Source: Hoeflea ulvae
GTDB taxonomy: Bacteria; Pseudomonadota; Alphaproteobacteria; Rhizobiales; Rhizobiaceae
DNA: 64,000 nt
Direction: 5' to 3'
Assembly (NCBI RefSeq): GCF_026619435.1
Contig: NZ_JAOVZQ010000001.1
Coordinates: 131,501-195,500 of the forward strand
Shown here in pieces: positions 44,706-55,637 of the stretch. Below the pieces are notes generated by a model that saw nothing but the letters and a program-made list of their open reading frames with translations, had not been told where the DNA came from and made no database searches. Position numbers and translations under genes: made by a program. The first letter of the stretch is position 1. Every line of letters begins with the position of its first letter.

Positions 44706-46037
44706 TTACATGAGTGATGGAAGAAAAGTCGCCATTGCCGGAAAGTTGGCAACGAGAACGACCAGCAAAATCAGGATGATCCAGTAGGGTATGGAGCCCT
44801 TGAAAATCAGCGCGAGTGTGGCGTCAGGGTCGGAGACACAACTCTTCACTGTGTAGACACACAACCCCAGCGGAGGCGTCAGAAGTCCTGCTTCAATCGC
44901 CACGATACCCATGATCGCAAATGCAAGCGGATCGTATCCAAGGGTCGAGGCCAGCGGCGCGAACATGGGAACGGTGAGAAGAATGATGGACACCGAGTCG
45001 ATGAACATGCCCAGGACGAACCAGACCGCCACCATTATGGCCAGGATCAAGAACGGTGAATCGCCAAGGTTCAGGAACAGGTCCTGAATGAAATTGGTAA
45101 TCCCGCCCAATGCCAGCAGTCGGGAATACATCTGGGCCGTGATCAGCAGGAACAGCAGCGGTGCGGAGATCCGTCCGGTTTCAAGCACTGCCTCGCCCAG
45201 TCCGCGCAGATTTACACCTTTCAGGACAGCCATCGCCAGCGCAAGCAAAACGCCCACTCCAGCTGCTTCGGTTGGCGTAAACACGCCAAACCAGATGCCG
45301 CCCAGAACGATGACAATCAAACCGCAGACACCCAGGCCGCCAAGCTTCTCCCTGCGGGCTTCGGCAGGATCGCGGGTATCAAGCTCATCCGGTAAACCGG
45401 ACGCGCCAGTTTCGCCGAAGGCTTCAGGTTTGAGCAGCGCAAAACCGATGATGAAGATGAAGAACATCCCCGTGAGCACGAGCCCCGGAATAACGCCCGC
45501 AACAAAGAGACGGCCTATCGACTGCTCCGAAATGACGCCCCAGACAATCAACAGGACGCTAGGCGGGATCAACATGCCGAGCGAGGCGCTGCCGGCGATC
45601 GAGCCAAGGGCAGCAGCCTTGTCATAATTGTGCTTGACCATCTGCGGATAGGCGATGCGCGAAAACGCTGCGGCCGAGGCGATGCTGACACCGGTCACGG
45701 CACCGAACACCGCGTTGCCCACCACGGTGGCGAGCGCCAGCCGGCCTGGCAGTCGCTTCAACCCGCGGTTTATCAGATTGTAGAGGTCGGTTGCAGTTCC
45801 CGACCGGGCTATGAACTCCCCCATGAGCACAAACAGGGGAATGACCGCGAACACATAGTCCCGTATGGCTTCATAGGTCGTGTTGGCCAGAAGTGATCCG
45901 GCAATATCGAGACTGCCGGTCAGATATGCGAGACCAAAGAAACTGCAAAGGCCAAGAGCGATCACGACAGGTACGCTGCACAGGATAAGGCCAATCAGTA
46001 TTGCAATGATTGCAAGTGCAAATTCGGGACTACCCAT
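44706..46037 (-). CDS. TRAP transporter large permease subunit (DctM family), island copy
   Basis: A 443 aa membrane protein with about twelve helices and family segments such as GSASLGMLIPPSVLL and LLTPPLGLCVYTVK. It forms the main channel of a TRAP importer with the small subunit encoded 66 bases upstream and the receptor gene beyond it. It is only distantly similar to the TRAP permease at 14910, so the two are independent systems. Confidence 0.93.
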   Translation of the reverse strand: MGSPEFALAIIAILIGLILCSVPVVIALGLCSFFGLAYLTGSLDIAGSLLANTTYEAIRDYVFAVIPLFVLMGEFIARSGTATDLYNLINRGLKRLPGRLALATVVGNAVFGAVTGVSIASAAAFSRIAYPQMVKHNYDKAAALGSIAGSASLGMLIPPSVLLIVWGVISEQSIGRLFVAGVIPGLVLTGMFFIFIIGFALLKPEAFGETGASGLPDELDTRDPAEARREKLGGLGVCGLIVIVLGGIWFGVFTPTEAAGVGVLLALAMAVLKGVNLRGLGEAVLETGRISAPLLFLLITAQMYSRLLALGGITNFIQDLFLNLGDSPFLILAIMVAVWFVLGMFIDSVSIILLTVPMFAPLASTLGYDPLAFAIMGIVAIEAGLLTPPLGLCVYTVKSCVSDPDATLALIFKGSIPYWIILILLVVLVANFPAMATFLPSLM

Positions 46038-46103
46038 GGGGCGAGATCTCCTGCGTCGACGAGGAAGCGAAAAGGAAGTGAGAAGAGCCTGAAGGCTGGC
46101 GTG

Positions 46104-46622
46104 CTACAGGTCGACGACTGAACCGGTTGGTTCAGGCTCCCCGCCGGCTGCCTTGGCTATCAAGATGAGATAGTTCAAAACCGCCAGAATGGCGCAGCTG
46201 ACGATGACAACCTTGACGGGCCACACAGGAACCTGAAAGGAAGCGTGCCCCTCGAATTCCAGCGTCCGGATGGCGCTCATCATCGGCGACCAGGATGCCC
46301 AGGCAATCAAGGAAAACAACACCATGCCCAGGGCGGACGTGACGGCTTCAAGAACTGCCTTGCCGCGCTTACCGACCCGGTTGACCAACAATTCCGACCG
46401 CAACATGCCGCCGATTCGCACCGCATAGCTCAGCTGAAGAAACGCAATGATGAGAATTCCATTGGCAACAATCTCTGCGATGCCGATGACCGGCTTGTTG
46501 AAGATAAAGCGCATGATCACGTCAAATGCGATCAGGACGGCAACGAAGAGCAACAGAGCGGCCGCAACATACTTGAGGGTCTGATTTATCAAACCTACTG
46601 CATTGTCAATTTTTACCAGCAT
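46104..46622 (-). CDS. TRAP transporter small permease subunit (DctQ family), island copy
   Basis: A 172 aa protein with four transmembrane helices (about residues 16-33, 50-66, 92-111, 130-153) in the DctQ layout. It lies between the receptor gene and the large permease gene of the same TRAP system, on the same strand, 37 bases after the receptor stop. Confidence 0.87.
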   Translation of the reverse strand: MLVKIDNAVGLINQTLKYVAAALLLFVAVLIAFDVIMRFIFNKPVIGIAEIVANGILIIAFLQLSYAVRIGGMLRSELLVNRVGKRGKAVLEAVTSALGMVLFSLIAWASWSPMMSAIRTLEFEGHASFQVPVWPVKVVIVSCAILAVLNYLILIAKAAGGEPEPTGSVVDL

Positions 46623-46659
46623 GTTAAGTCCGCTCTGTTGAGAGTTCGTTTGGTGGCGC

Positions 46660-47721
46660 TTATTTAACTTCGTAGCGATAAGGCCAGGCGTGACCGAGCT
46701 TTTCGACCTCGTCCATGTAGAAGTTAAGCACTTCGGTTCCCTTGAAGCCGCGCGAGTTCAACTCCGTCGCCATGCGATTGGGGAAATCCTTCAGCGCAGT
46801 CGCCCAGTCGGCTTTTGCCGCCTCGGAGATTTCAGTAACCTCGACGTTCAACTCACGCAGCTTGTCGAGTCCTTCCGCATCGTTGCGTGCGCAGACCTCT
46901 GCGGTGACGTCGGACCATTCAGCTCCCATCTCCTTGATGATCTCCTGAACTTCAGGGGGCATACGCTCCCAACTCTGCTTGTTGATCGTAACTGCGTTGA
47001 GATACTGCGCACCAAAATCGGTCTTGGTGAAATAGGGCGCCACTTCATTGAGCTTGAATTTGTGCCACCATGCCGATGCGCTCAAATACCCTTCGTAGAC
47101 GCCCGACTGGATTGATTGGTAGGCTTCATTGAGGTTTGACGAGACAGCCGTGGCTCCGACGATCCAGTCGAGATTTGTCCCGGCGCCAGCAATCTTGTGG
47201 CCTTCAAGGTCAGCAAAATCCGACCACGCGAAATTCGAACCGAGCCCGTAGTTTTCAAGGCAGGCCCCGCCCAGATAGATCTGGTTGTGCTCAGTCTCGA
47301 AGGACGTGTACATTTCAGGAAACTGCTCGAACGTATTGCGCGCAGCTTCCGTCACCACTTTCGCGTCCGGTGAATTGAACGGCAGGAAAAGTGTGAACGT
47401 CTGCAGATATCCGTTGGACGGCTCGAAAATCAGGGAAATGAACCCGATATCGAGAATACCATCGCGTGTTGCCTCAAGCACCTCGGTGACCTTCGCCACC
47501 TGGCCGGCATGGAGCTCCTGGATGTTGACAGTGTGCTCGGTGCGCGCTTCCACGCGCTTTTTCAGTTCCGGAGCAAACCAGTCATGAGCACTTTCCGTAT
47601 AGGCCAGCAGGCCGATCGGATGGCCAGAGCCCATGCGGATGTTGATCTCGTCAGCCTGAACCAGGCTGGATGAGGAAAGCAGGACTGCTGACAGAATTAG
47701 ACCTTGCACGGTTTTTGACAT
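46660..47721 (-). CDS. TRAP transporter solute-binding protein (DctP family), island copy
   Basis: A 353 aa periplasmic receptor with a Sec signal (residues 1-23, ending SSLVQADE). DctP features include the mature start INIRMGSGHPIG, the AGAGTNLDWIVG segment and the NKQSWERMPPEVQEIIKEM helix. ATG 47721 (MSKTVQGL) follows GGGGTAAAA. It is the first gene of the operon DctP-DctQ-DctM-cyclase-amidase, divergent from the LysR gene, so it probably imports the substrate of these hydrolases, most likely a carboxylate. Confidence 0.9.
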   Translation of the reverse strand: MSKTVQGLILSAVLLSSSSLVQADEINIRMGSGHPIGLLAYTESAHDWFAPELKKRVEARTEHTVNIQELHAGQVAKVTEVLEATRDGILDIGFISLIFEPSNGYLQTFTLFLPFNSPDAKVVTEAARNTFEQFPEMYTSFETEHNQIYLGGACLENYGLGSNFAWSDFADLEGHKIAGAGTNLDWIVGATAVSSNLNEAYQSIQSGVYEGYLSASAWWHKFKLNEVAPYFTKTDFGAQYLNAVTINKQSWERMPPEVQEIIKEMGAEWSDVTAEVCARNDAEGLDKLRELNVEVTEISEAAKADWATALKDFPNRMATELNSRGFKGTEVLNFYMDEVEKLGHAWPYRYEVK

Positions 47722-47932
47722 TTTTACCCCTCTGTGGTGATCGATATACATCTGACTTATCGCTTGAAAACGCCAAGCGATGCTTTTGTTGATAATTAAA
47801 GGATTCCAGAACAAGCGGGGTTACACAATCTTGAAAATTTGTAAGCCTGATATAAATTTCATTTATGGAGACGATTCAGAATCGTTGAGTTACCGTTCAC
47901 TCAACAACCAGTTTTTGGTTTAGGAGACTTCT
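47722..47932. promoter_or_regulatory. Divergent promoter region of the island operon and lysR
   Basis: These 211 AT-rich bases separate the TRAP receptor gene from the LysR gene. They should hold both promoters and the LysR binding site. Several short dyads of T-N11-A type can be found but none is decisive. Confidence 0.4.
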
Positions 47933-48861
47933 TTGGAACTGCGCGACCTTCATTCGCTAATCGGAATTTCCGAGACAGGCAGCCTGTCTGGCGCCGCCAA
48001 CAAACTCAATCTGACACAGCCGGCACTCAGCGCGTCGCTGAAGCGATTGGAGGCTGAATTGGGCGTGTTGCTGGTCAGGCGTCATTCCCGCGGAGCCGAG
48101 CTCACGCATGAAGGCAAATTCGTTCTTCAGAAAGCCTACGACATCGTACGTGAAGTTGCCGAGGTGACGTCGGTCGTCGAAAGCTTCTCGGAAGAACCGG
48201 TAGGCTTGGTCAGGGTTGGACTTCCGACCACCATTGCTGCCGGTCTTATCACCGAATTTTTCCATTGCTGCGGTCACGTTTTCCTCAGATTCGCATCAAT
48301 GTTGTCGAAGCCATGAGCGGCCGGCTGAGCGAACTCTTGCAATTGGGCAGTCTCGACCTTGCGCTCATGTTTGACATCCAGCCCATGTCGGGTCTACGAA
48401 CCGAGCCTGTCCTGAGTGAGAAGCTTTGCCTTCTTGTTCCGAGGGATCATCCACTGGCCGGGAAACAGGGCGTCAGGCTTGATGAGATTACGCAGCTCAA
48501 TCTTGTATTGCCGAGTCCCAGCAATTCTATCCGCAAACATATAAGTGGTGCCTGCGAAGCCGAGGGACTGTCTTTGAATGTGGTCGCGGATATCGATTCT
48601 TACGGTGGGCTTCTTGGACTGGTCAAACGTGGGTTCTGCACCATCTTGCCGACTTACCTCGCCCTACAACATGCCGACCGGGCTGAGATGGTCGCCGTTG
48701 ATTTCATAAGGCCGGAACTGGAATGGACGGTCCACTTAGCTGCGCGGCATGACGCAACCCGCCCGAGGGCGAGCCTGGTTACCGGGCAGTTGCTCACGGA
48801 AGTGTGCAAGAATTTGGTTTCAGAGGGCAAATGGCCCGGCGAAATCATCAATCGAGCGTAG
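47933..48861 (+). pseudogene. LysR family regulator, one-base frameshift
   Basis: The first frame gives a LysR winged helix (MELRDLHSLIGISETGSLSG, TQPALSASLKRLE) and the beginning of the effector domain to ITEFF. A second frame then continues LLRSRFPQIRINVVEAM to the end of a normal effector-binding domain. Adding one C near 48262 (TTTTTCC to TTTTTCCC) joins them as EFFPLLRSRFPQ with a total of about 309 aa, the standard size. It is divergent from the TRAP operon and would be its regulator. A real null mutation or a sequencing error are both possible. Confidence 0.85.
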
Positions 48862-49124
48862 AAGCAAATGCCAGACGCAAGTCGAGGCCTTTATCAAGGG
48901 CATTCATGTATCCACTCCAGTCCCCAGTCAAAGGGATAGCTGCGGCTTCAAGAACTACCCACCCTTATCAATCGCATAAATGGGAAATGTTGTTAGTCGC
49001 ATCGGCAGTGTGTCACAAGCACCAATGAGATCCTGCAACAACCATGCCGTAATGTGGTACGAAATGTGGGCCGCAAACAAAGAATATTTCTATTTCTCAT
49101 AAAAAACAACAAGATAAGTCACAA
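48862..49124. other. Right end of the integrated element, no gene
   Basis: About 260 bases between the lysR stop and the att core. Apart from the arm-type repeat at 49051-49069 I see no feature; the sequence is AT-rich close to the core. Confidence 0.5.
49051..49069 (+). promoter_or_regulatory. Right arm-type repeat of the integrated element
   Basis: AATGTGGTACGAAATGTGG, in direct orientation and with 18 of 19 bases identical to 40413-40431. It lies 56 bases inside the right core. A pair at both ends suggests integrase arm binding. Confidence 0.55.
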
Positions 49125-49216
<92 letters not shown>

Positions 49217-49540
49217 GCGTCTTGGTCGGCGCAACATCAGTGCGCGGGCGCTTCCATAACCGGCAAGGCGCGCTTGCACAAGCATTAAGTTTGGCCTCGC
49301 GCCACCCAGCCGCACCGAAACGGCAAATTGGCTTGACTCTCGGCCCCGCCTCACGTATCTCGCGACCCGAATGCGGCGTGGGGCTTCCTGCGCCGTTGGC
49401 CTTTGGCTGGGCAGTGCCACATTGGCACCCCGGCAAGGCTCCACCCGGCCGCTCCGGCAACGGACCGGCCGATTCGTTCCGACTGGCAAAAAGACGGCCC
49501 GCCACAAGGCGAGAGCCGGACGAACACGAAAGGACAAAAG
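49217..49540 (+). promoter_or_regulatory. Leader region of rplU, no gene
   Basis: These 324 bases separate tRNA-Ser and rplU and show no gene. A sigma70-like promoter is possible at TTGACT (49333-49338), 17-base spacer, TATCTC (49356-49361). The remaining 180 bases before the rplU ATG would be a long untranslated leader. Confidence 0.4.
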
Positions 49541-50143
49541 ATGTTCGCAGTCATTAAAACCGGCGGTAAGCAGTACCGCGTCGCCGCCAATGACGTTCTG
49601 ACGATCGAAAAGCTCGAGGGCGCCGCTGGCGATACCGTCGAGTTCAACGAAATTCTCATGGTCGGCGAAGGCGCCGGCGCAACCGTTGGCGCTCCGCTTG
49701 TCGAAGGTGCCCTGGTTGTTGCAGAAGTTGTCGAGCAGGGCCGCGCCCGCAAGGTTATCGCCTTCAAGAAGCGCCGCCGGCAGAACTCCAAGCGCATGCG
49801 CGGTCATCGTCAGCACCAGACGGTCGTCCGGATCATCGACATCCTGACCGGTGGCGCCAAGCCTTCGAAAAAGGCTGCCGCGAAGAAGGAAGCCGCACCC
49901 AAATCGGCTGACGCAGCGCCGGCAACCCTGTTCACCGCGCCGAAGGGCAAGTCCGATGACCTGACCACGATCAAGGGCATCGGCCCGGTCGCAGCCGGTC
50001 AGCTCAACGAGCAGGGCATCACCACCTTTGCCCAGATCGCCAAGCTCAGCGACAAGGACATCGTCCGCATCGACGAAGCCATGCCGTTCAGCGCTGACCA
50101 GATCTCGGACTGGCGTGACCAGGCCAAGGCACTCGGCAAGTAA
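49541..50143 (+). CDS. rplU: 50S ribosomal protein L21 with C-terminal extension
   Basis: Residues 1-102 are a complete L21 ([33 protein letters not shown]), which contacts 23S rRNA. A Lys/Ala linker follows at about 105-130. Then comes a domain with [19 protein letters not shown] and [14 protein letters not shown], a helix-hairpin-helix-like nucleic-acid-binding fold. Total length 200 aa, about double the common L21; such extended L21 proteins occur in Rhizobiales. ATG 49541 follows AAAGGAC. It leads rpmA in the same transcript. Confidence 0.95.
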   Translation: MFAVIKTGGKQYRVAANDVLTIEKLEGAAGDTVEFNEILMVGEGAGATVGAPLVEGALVVAEVVEQGRARKVIAFKKRRRQNSKRMRGHRQHQTVVRIIDILTGGAKPSKKAAAKKEAAPKSADAAPATLFTAPKGKSDDLTTIKGIGPVAAGQLNEQGITTFAQIAKLSDKDIVRIDEAMPFSADQISDWRDQAKALGK

Positions 50144-50222
50144 TCAACCGCCCGTTCGGGCCCTGGCGGCCACAGGCCGCACGTGAGACAATCGCCCCAA
50201 AGGGCGGAACAGGAGCAGACCC

Positions 50223-50492
50223 ATGGCACACAAAAAAGCTGGCGGTTCAACGCGTAACGGTCGCGATTCCGAATCCAAGCGCCTCGGCGTGAAGAAGTTC
50301 GGTGGCGAAGCCGTGATTTCCGGCAACATCATCCTGCGTCAGCGCGGCACCAAGTGGCATCCCGGCACAGGCGTAGGCCTGGGCAAGGATCACACCATTT
50401 TTGCCGTGCAGCCGGGCAATGTTGACTTTCGCAAGAAAGCCAACGGCCGAACCTATGTATCTGTCGTCGCGAAAGCGGAAGCAGCCGAATAA
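50223..50492 (+). CDS. rpmA: 50S ribosomal protein L27
   Basis: An 89 aa ribosomal protein near the peptidyl transferase centre. It starts [20 protein letters not shown] and contains the conserved [15 protein letters not shown] and [11 protein letters not shown]. It follows rplU after 79 bases, the usual pair, with AGGAG upstream. A strong terminator follows 76 bases after the stop. Confidence 0.97.
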   Translation: MAHKKAGGSTRNGRDSESKRLGVKKFGGEAVISGNIILRQRGTKWHPGTGVGLGKDHTIFAVQPGNVDFRKKANGRTYVSVVAKAEAAE

Positions 50493-50567
50493 GCCGGATC
50501 GCAGTTTACAGGCCGGCGTCTCATCGACCCGGCCCTTGCAGGCGACCTCCGGACTACCGGAACAAGG

Positions 50568-50599
50568 AAAGGGGAGATGGGACACCATCTCCCCTTTTT
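50568..50599 (+). terminator. Strong terminator of rplU-rpmA
   Basis: AAAGGGGAGATGG (50568-50580) is complementary to CCATCTCCCCTTT (50585-50597) with a GACA loop, and the right arm ends in TTTTT. It is a classical rho-independent terminator and probably closes the ribosomal protein transcript. Confidence 0.85.
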
Positions 50600-50624
50600 C
50601 TTTGTCCAAACCGGAGCAACCACC

Positions 50625-51314
50625 ATGAGACAGGATCCCCACAGCAGCCCGGGCGTCAGCGCCAGGGCGCCCAGAGACAGCTTGAGCGACAGCAGCATAA
50701 GTCCAAGCGATTCGGAGAGTTTCGAACAAAGGGCACCAAGCTTTGACTGCCCGGTTCTGCTCACCGAAAACCTGGTCCTGCGCGCGCCCCACGCGGAAGA
50801 CATCGACGCCATTGCCATTCTCGCCGACAATCCGGCCATCGCCACCATGGTGGCGCGCATTCCGCATCCCTATGGACGAACCGACGCCGAAACCTTCGTG
50901 CGAACATCGTCCAAACGCGAGAATGGCAATTGCGTCTATGCCATCACCGAAACCGAAACCGGCAAGCTGCTTGGCTGCTGTTCGCTTGACAGCACCGAAG
51001 ATGGCAATGCGCTCGAGCTTGGCTACTGGATCGGCGAACCGTTCTGGCGGCGCGGCATTGCCACCGAGGCGGTTCATGCGCTGGTCGACATGGCCTTCCG
51101 CACCCGCGAGATCAGCCATATCGACGCCTGTTGCCGGGTGATCAACCCGGCGTCACGCCGGGTGCTGCAAAAAAGCGGTTTCCAGTTCCAGGGCAGCGGC
51201 ATGGTCAACATTCTGGCGATCAACGGCAGTGCCGCGGTCGAACGCTACCGGCTCGACCGCAAGACTTGGGTCTCGCTGATCGGCTGGTCGAATGAAAGCA
51301 GGCCGAGGACCTGA
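50625..51314 (+). CDS. GNAT family N-acetyltransferase (RimJ-like)
   Basis: A 229 aa acetyltransferase. The first 42 residues are Ser/Pro-rich and probably disordered. The GNAT fold starts at LLTENLVLRAPHAEDIDAI, has the acetyl-CoA loop FWRRGIATEA and the family's RVINPASRRVLQKSGF. It resembles RimJ/RimL-type protein or small-molecule acetyltransferases. It lies between rpmA and obgE, its usual position in rhizobia. ATG 50625 has GGAG about 9 bases upstream. Confidence 0.88.
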   Translation: MRQDPHSSPGVSARAPRDSLSDSSISPSDSESFEQRAPSFDCPVLLTENLVLRAPHAEDIDAIAILADNPAIATMVARIPHPYGRTDAETFVRTSSKRENGNCVYAITETETGKLLGCCSLDSTEDGNALELGYWIGEPFWRRGIATEAVHALVDMAFRTREISHIDACCRVINPASRRVLQKSGFQFQGSGMVNILAINGSAAVERYRLDRKTWVSLIGWSNESRPRT

Positions 51315-51386
51315 TCCCCGGCTCGAACCAATCCGGCAGGCCGTTGCCGGCGTAGAAGGGTCATGACCCCCGAAAAGGATTTCATC

Positions 51387-51923
51387 ATGACCCTTCCGCG
51401 CCGCTTCAGCCTGCTGGCTGCACTGCTGCTTTCCGCCCTCATCTCACTGCCCGTACACGCAGCCGAGCTACGGCTTGAGGATTTCTTCAAGGGCAAGACC
51501 TATGCCTATGGCTCCTTCGGCGCCATCACCGGGCTCAGGCGGTCCTTCCGGGTCGACCTCACCGGCACGGTGCGCGGCAAGGTGCTGACCCTGCGCGAGG
51601 ATTTTCGCTATGATGACGGCGAACGCGACACCAAGACCTGGATCTTCACCCGCACCGGGCCCCGCACCTATTCCGGCACGAGGGAGGGTGTTGTCGGCGA
51701 AACCACCGTGCGGATTTCGGGCAACACCGCCCGCTTCACCTATCGGGTCGATCTCGATCCCGGCGGCAAAGCCAATATTGTCCGCTTCCATGACAAGCTG
51801 GTGCTTGAAGACGACGGCACGCTGCGCAACACTGCGCTTGTCACCAAATTCGCCTTGCCCATCGCCCGTGTGAAGGTCAATTTCGCACCGACATTGGCGG
51901 GTGCTGAAGCGATCAGACCCTGA
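51387..51923 (+). CDS. DUF3833 family exported protein
   Basis: A 178 aa protein with a Sec signal (MTLPRRFSLLAALLLSALIS to HAA, about 24 residues) and a DUF3833 beta-rich domain: LRLEDFFKGKTYAYGSFG, LREDFRYDDGERDTKTWIF and a C-terminal TALVTKFALPIARVK. Function is unknown; it is probably periplasmic or lipid-binding. ATG 51387 has AGGA upstream, better placed than the ATG at 51363. It precedes obgE by 139 bases. Confidence 0.82.
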   Translation: MTLPRRFSLLAALLLSALISLPVHAAELRLEDFFKGKTYAYGSFGAITGLRRSFRVDLTGTVRGKVLTLREDFRYDDGERDTKTWIFTRTGPRTYSGTREGVVGETTVRISGNTARFTYRVDLDPGGKANIVRFHDKLVLEDDGTLRNTALVTKFALPIARVKVNFAPTLAGAEAIRP

Positions 51924-52002
51924 GGCGGACCGGCGCGCCGCATTGCCGCCCGTCGCAATTGCTTTGACCTCGCCGCCTCAGCCGTTTATCGATGCCCTGT
52001 AA

Positions 52003-53112
<1,110 letters not shown>

Positions 53113-53114
53113 TC

Positions 53115-54236
53115 ATGACGGCGATGCGCAAACCCGTATCCGCGCACAAGCGGATCGTCATCAAGATCGGCTCGGCACTGCTGGTCGACCGCGACAGCGG
53201 CCTAAAGGCCGCCTGGCTTGAATCGCTGTGCGCTGATATTGCCGCGCTGAAGGCGACCGGCGCCGAGGTTCTGGTGGTCTCCTCCGGCGCCATCGCCATG
53301 GGCCGCACCGTGCTCGGGCTCGCACCGGGCGGACTGCGGCTCGAGGAAAGCCAGGCTGCAGCCGCCGTCGGCCAGATCGCGCTGGCCCGCGCCTGGTCCG
53401 CCAGCCTGTCGGAGCACGGCATCGTCGCCGGCCAGATCCTGCTCACGCTTGGCGACACCGAGGAACGGCGGCGCTACCTCAATGCCCGCGCAACCATCGC
53501 CGAACTGATGCGCCACAGCGCGGTGCCGATCATCAACGAGAACGACACCGTCGCCACCAGCGAGATCCGCTATGGCGACAATGACCGGCTCGCCGCCCGT
53601 GTCGCCACCATGACCGGCGCCGATCTTCTGGTGCTGATGTCGGATATTGACGGGCTCTACACCGCGCCGCCGCATCTTGATCCCGACGCCCGTTTCCTCG
53701 AGATCATCGACGCCATCACCCCGGAGATCGAGGCCATGGCCGGCGACGCCGGGTCGGAACTCTCCCGCGGCGGCATGAAGACCAAGATCGATGCCGGCAA
53801 GATCGCCACCGGCGCCGGCTGCGCCATGATCATCGCTTCCGGCAAGACCGAGCATCCGCTCTCGGCCATCGACAAGGGCGCCCGCTCGAGCTGGTTCCAG
53901 CCCTCGGGCACGCCGCAGACCGCGCGCAAGACCTGGATCGCCGGACAGCTCGATCCTGCCGGCCGGATGATCATCGACGCAGGTGCGGAAACCGCGCTGC
54001 GCTCCGGCAAGAGCCTGCTGCCCGCCGGTGTCCGCGCCGTCTCGGGCGAGTTTCACCGCGGCGATCCCGTCGCCGTCTGCGATGCCGCCGGCCGGGAAAT
54101 TGCCCGCGGTCTGTCTGCCTATGATTCCGATCAGGCCAGACGCATAGCCGGCTGCAAATCCACCGAGATCGAGGCGATCCTGGGCTATTCCGGCCGCGCC
54201 GCCATGATCCATCGCGACGACATGGTCATCGGCTGA
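53115..54236 (+). CDS. proB: Glutamate 5-kinase
   Basis: ProB phosphorylates glutamate in the first step of proline synthesis. The 373 aa product has the amino-acid kinase domain ([42 protein letters not shown]) and a C-terminal PUA domain from about residue 285. It is feedback-inhibited by proline in the family. It is adjacent to obgE and followed by proA. An alternative start lies three codons in. Confidence 0.96.
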   Translation: MTAMRKPVSAHKRIVIKIGSALLVDRDSGLKAAWLESLCADIAALKATGAEVLVVSSGAIAMGRTVLGLAPGGLRLEESQAAAAVGQIALARAWSASLSEHGIVAGQILLTLGDTEERRRYLNARATIAELMRHSAVPIINENDTVATSEIRYGDNDRLAARVATMTGADLLVLMSDIDGLYTAPPHLDPDARFLEIIDAITPEIEAMAGDAGSELSRGGMKTKIDAGKIATGAGCAMIIASGKTEHPLSAIDKGARSSWFQPSGTPQTARKTWIAGQLDPAGRMIIDAGAETALRSGKSLLPAGVRAVSGEFHRGDPVAVCDAAGREIARGLSAYDSDQARRIAGCKSTEIEAILGYSGRAAMIHRDDMVIG

Positions 54237-54318
54237 CAGCTTCGGGCCGTCTCACCGCTTTACGGCGTCCCGCCGATTGCGTAAGAAAACCGCCTGACCG
54301 TGCGCCCGGAGAGCCGCC

Positions 54319-55602
54319 ATGCTGGAAAAGACCAAGACCCAAGCCGACATCACCGCCCTGATGGCCGATATCGGCCAGCGCGCCCGGGCCGCGTCACGGC
54401 CTCTGGCAGTCGCCGGCACCGATCGCAAGAATGCCGCGCTCAACGCCATGGCCGACGCCATTTCCGCCCGCAGCCGGGAAATCCTGGCAGCCAATGCCAT
54501 CGACGTCGAAGCCGCCGAGGCGACCGGCATGGCAGCCTCCTTTCTCGACCGGCTGAAGCTCGATGACGGCCGCATCGACAGCATTGTCAGCGGCATTCGC
54601 GCCATCGCCGCCCTGCCCGATCCCGTCGGCAGCGTCATCGCCGCCTGGGAACGGCCCAACGGGCTGAAGATCGAGCGGGTGCGCACGCCGCTCGGCGTCA
54701 TCGGCGTGATCTATGAAAGCCGCCCCAATGTCACCGCCGACGCCGGTGCGCTCTGCCTCAAGGCCGGCAATGCGGTGATCCTGCGTGGCGGATCGGATTC
54801 CTTCCATTCCTCGCGCGCCATCCATGCCTGCCTGGTCGACGGGCTGACGACCGCCGGCCTGCCCGCCGATGCGATCCAGATGATCCCGGTCTCCGACCGC
54901 TCAGCCGTCGGCGAATTGCTCACCGGCCTCAATGGCGCCGTCGATGTGATCGTGCCGCGTGGCGGCAAGAGCCTTGTCGCGCGCGTGCAGGCCGATGCCC
55001 GCGTGCCGGTCTTTGCCCATCTCGAGGGCCTGTGCCACATCTATGTCGACAAGTCCGCCGATCCCGCCATGGCCCGCGCCATTGTCGTCAACGCCAAGAT
55101 GCGCCGCACCGGCATCTGCGGCGCCGCCGAAACCCTGCTGCTCGACAAGGACATCGATCGCCAGGTCGCGGCCGGCATCCTCGCCGATCTCGTCGCCGAT
55201 GGCTGCGAAATCCACGGCGATCCGGCGATCATGGAACTGGCGCCGCAGGCAATCCCCGCCACCGAGGATGACTGGCGCACCGAATATCTCGACGCCATCA
55301 TCGCCGCGCGCTTTGTCGACGGCATCGCGGGCGCGATCGACCATATCGCGCAGTGGTCATCCAGTCACACCGAAGCGGTGATTGCCGAAGACCCGGCCGT
55401 GGCTGAGCGCTTCTTCGCCGAAGTCGATTCGGCGATCCTTTTGCACAACGCCTCGACCCAGTTCGCCGATGGCGGCGAATTCGGCATGGGCGCGGAAATC
55501 GGCATTGCCACCGGCAAGATGCACGCCCGCGGCCCGGTGGGCGTCGAGCAACTGACCTCGTTCAAGTATCGCGTGTACGGTACCGGACAGATCCGGCCTT
55601 GA
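54319..55602 (+). CDS. proA: Glutamate-5-semialdehyde dehydrogenase
   Basis: ProA (gamma-glutamyl phosphate reductase) takes the product of ProB to glutamate semialdehyde with NADPH. The 427 aa product has [17 protein letters not shown], the NADP region [14 protein letters not shown], the catalytic Cys in [10 protein letters not shown] and the C-terminal [19 protein letters not shown] lies upstream of the ATG. It follows proB after 82 bases. Confidence 0.96.
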   Translation: MLEKTKTQADITALMADIGQRARAASRPLAVAGTDRKNAALNAMADAISARSREILAANAIDVEAAEATGMAASFLDRLKLDDGRIDSIVSGIRAIAALPDPVGSVIAAWERPNGLKIERVRTPLGVIGVIYESRPNVTADAGALCLKAGNAVILRGGSDSFHSSRAIHACLVDGLTTAGLPADAIQMIPVSDRSAVGELLTGLNGAVDVIVPRGGKSLVARVQADARVPVFAHLEGLCHIYVDKSADPAMARAIVVNAKMRRTGICGAAETLLLDKDIDRQVAAGILADLVADGCEIHGDPAIMELAPQAIPATEDDWRTEYLDAIIAARFVDGIAGAIDHIAQWSSSHTEAVIAEDPAVAERFFAEVDSAILLHNASTQFADGGEFGMGAEIGIATGKMHARGPVGVEQLTSFKYRVYGTGQIRP

Positions 55603-55637
55603 GGGCGACGCGCGCCGGGGCCGCCTCATACCTGAAA

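Noticed and set aside
47933..48861. Two separate small genes instead of one LysR
   Set aside because: The two frames complement each other exactly as the halves of one LysR protein.
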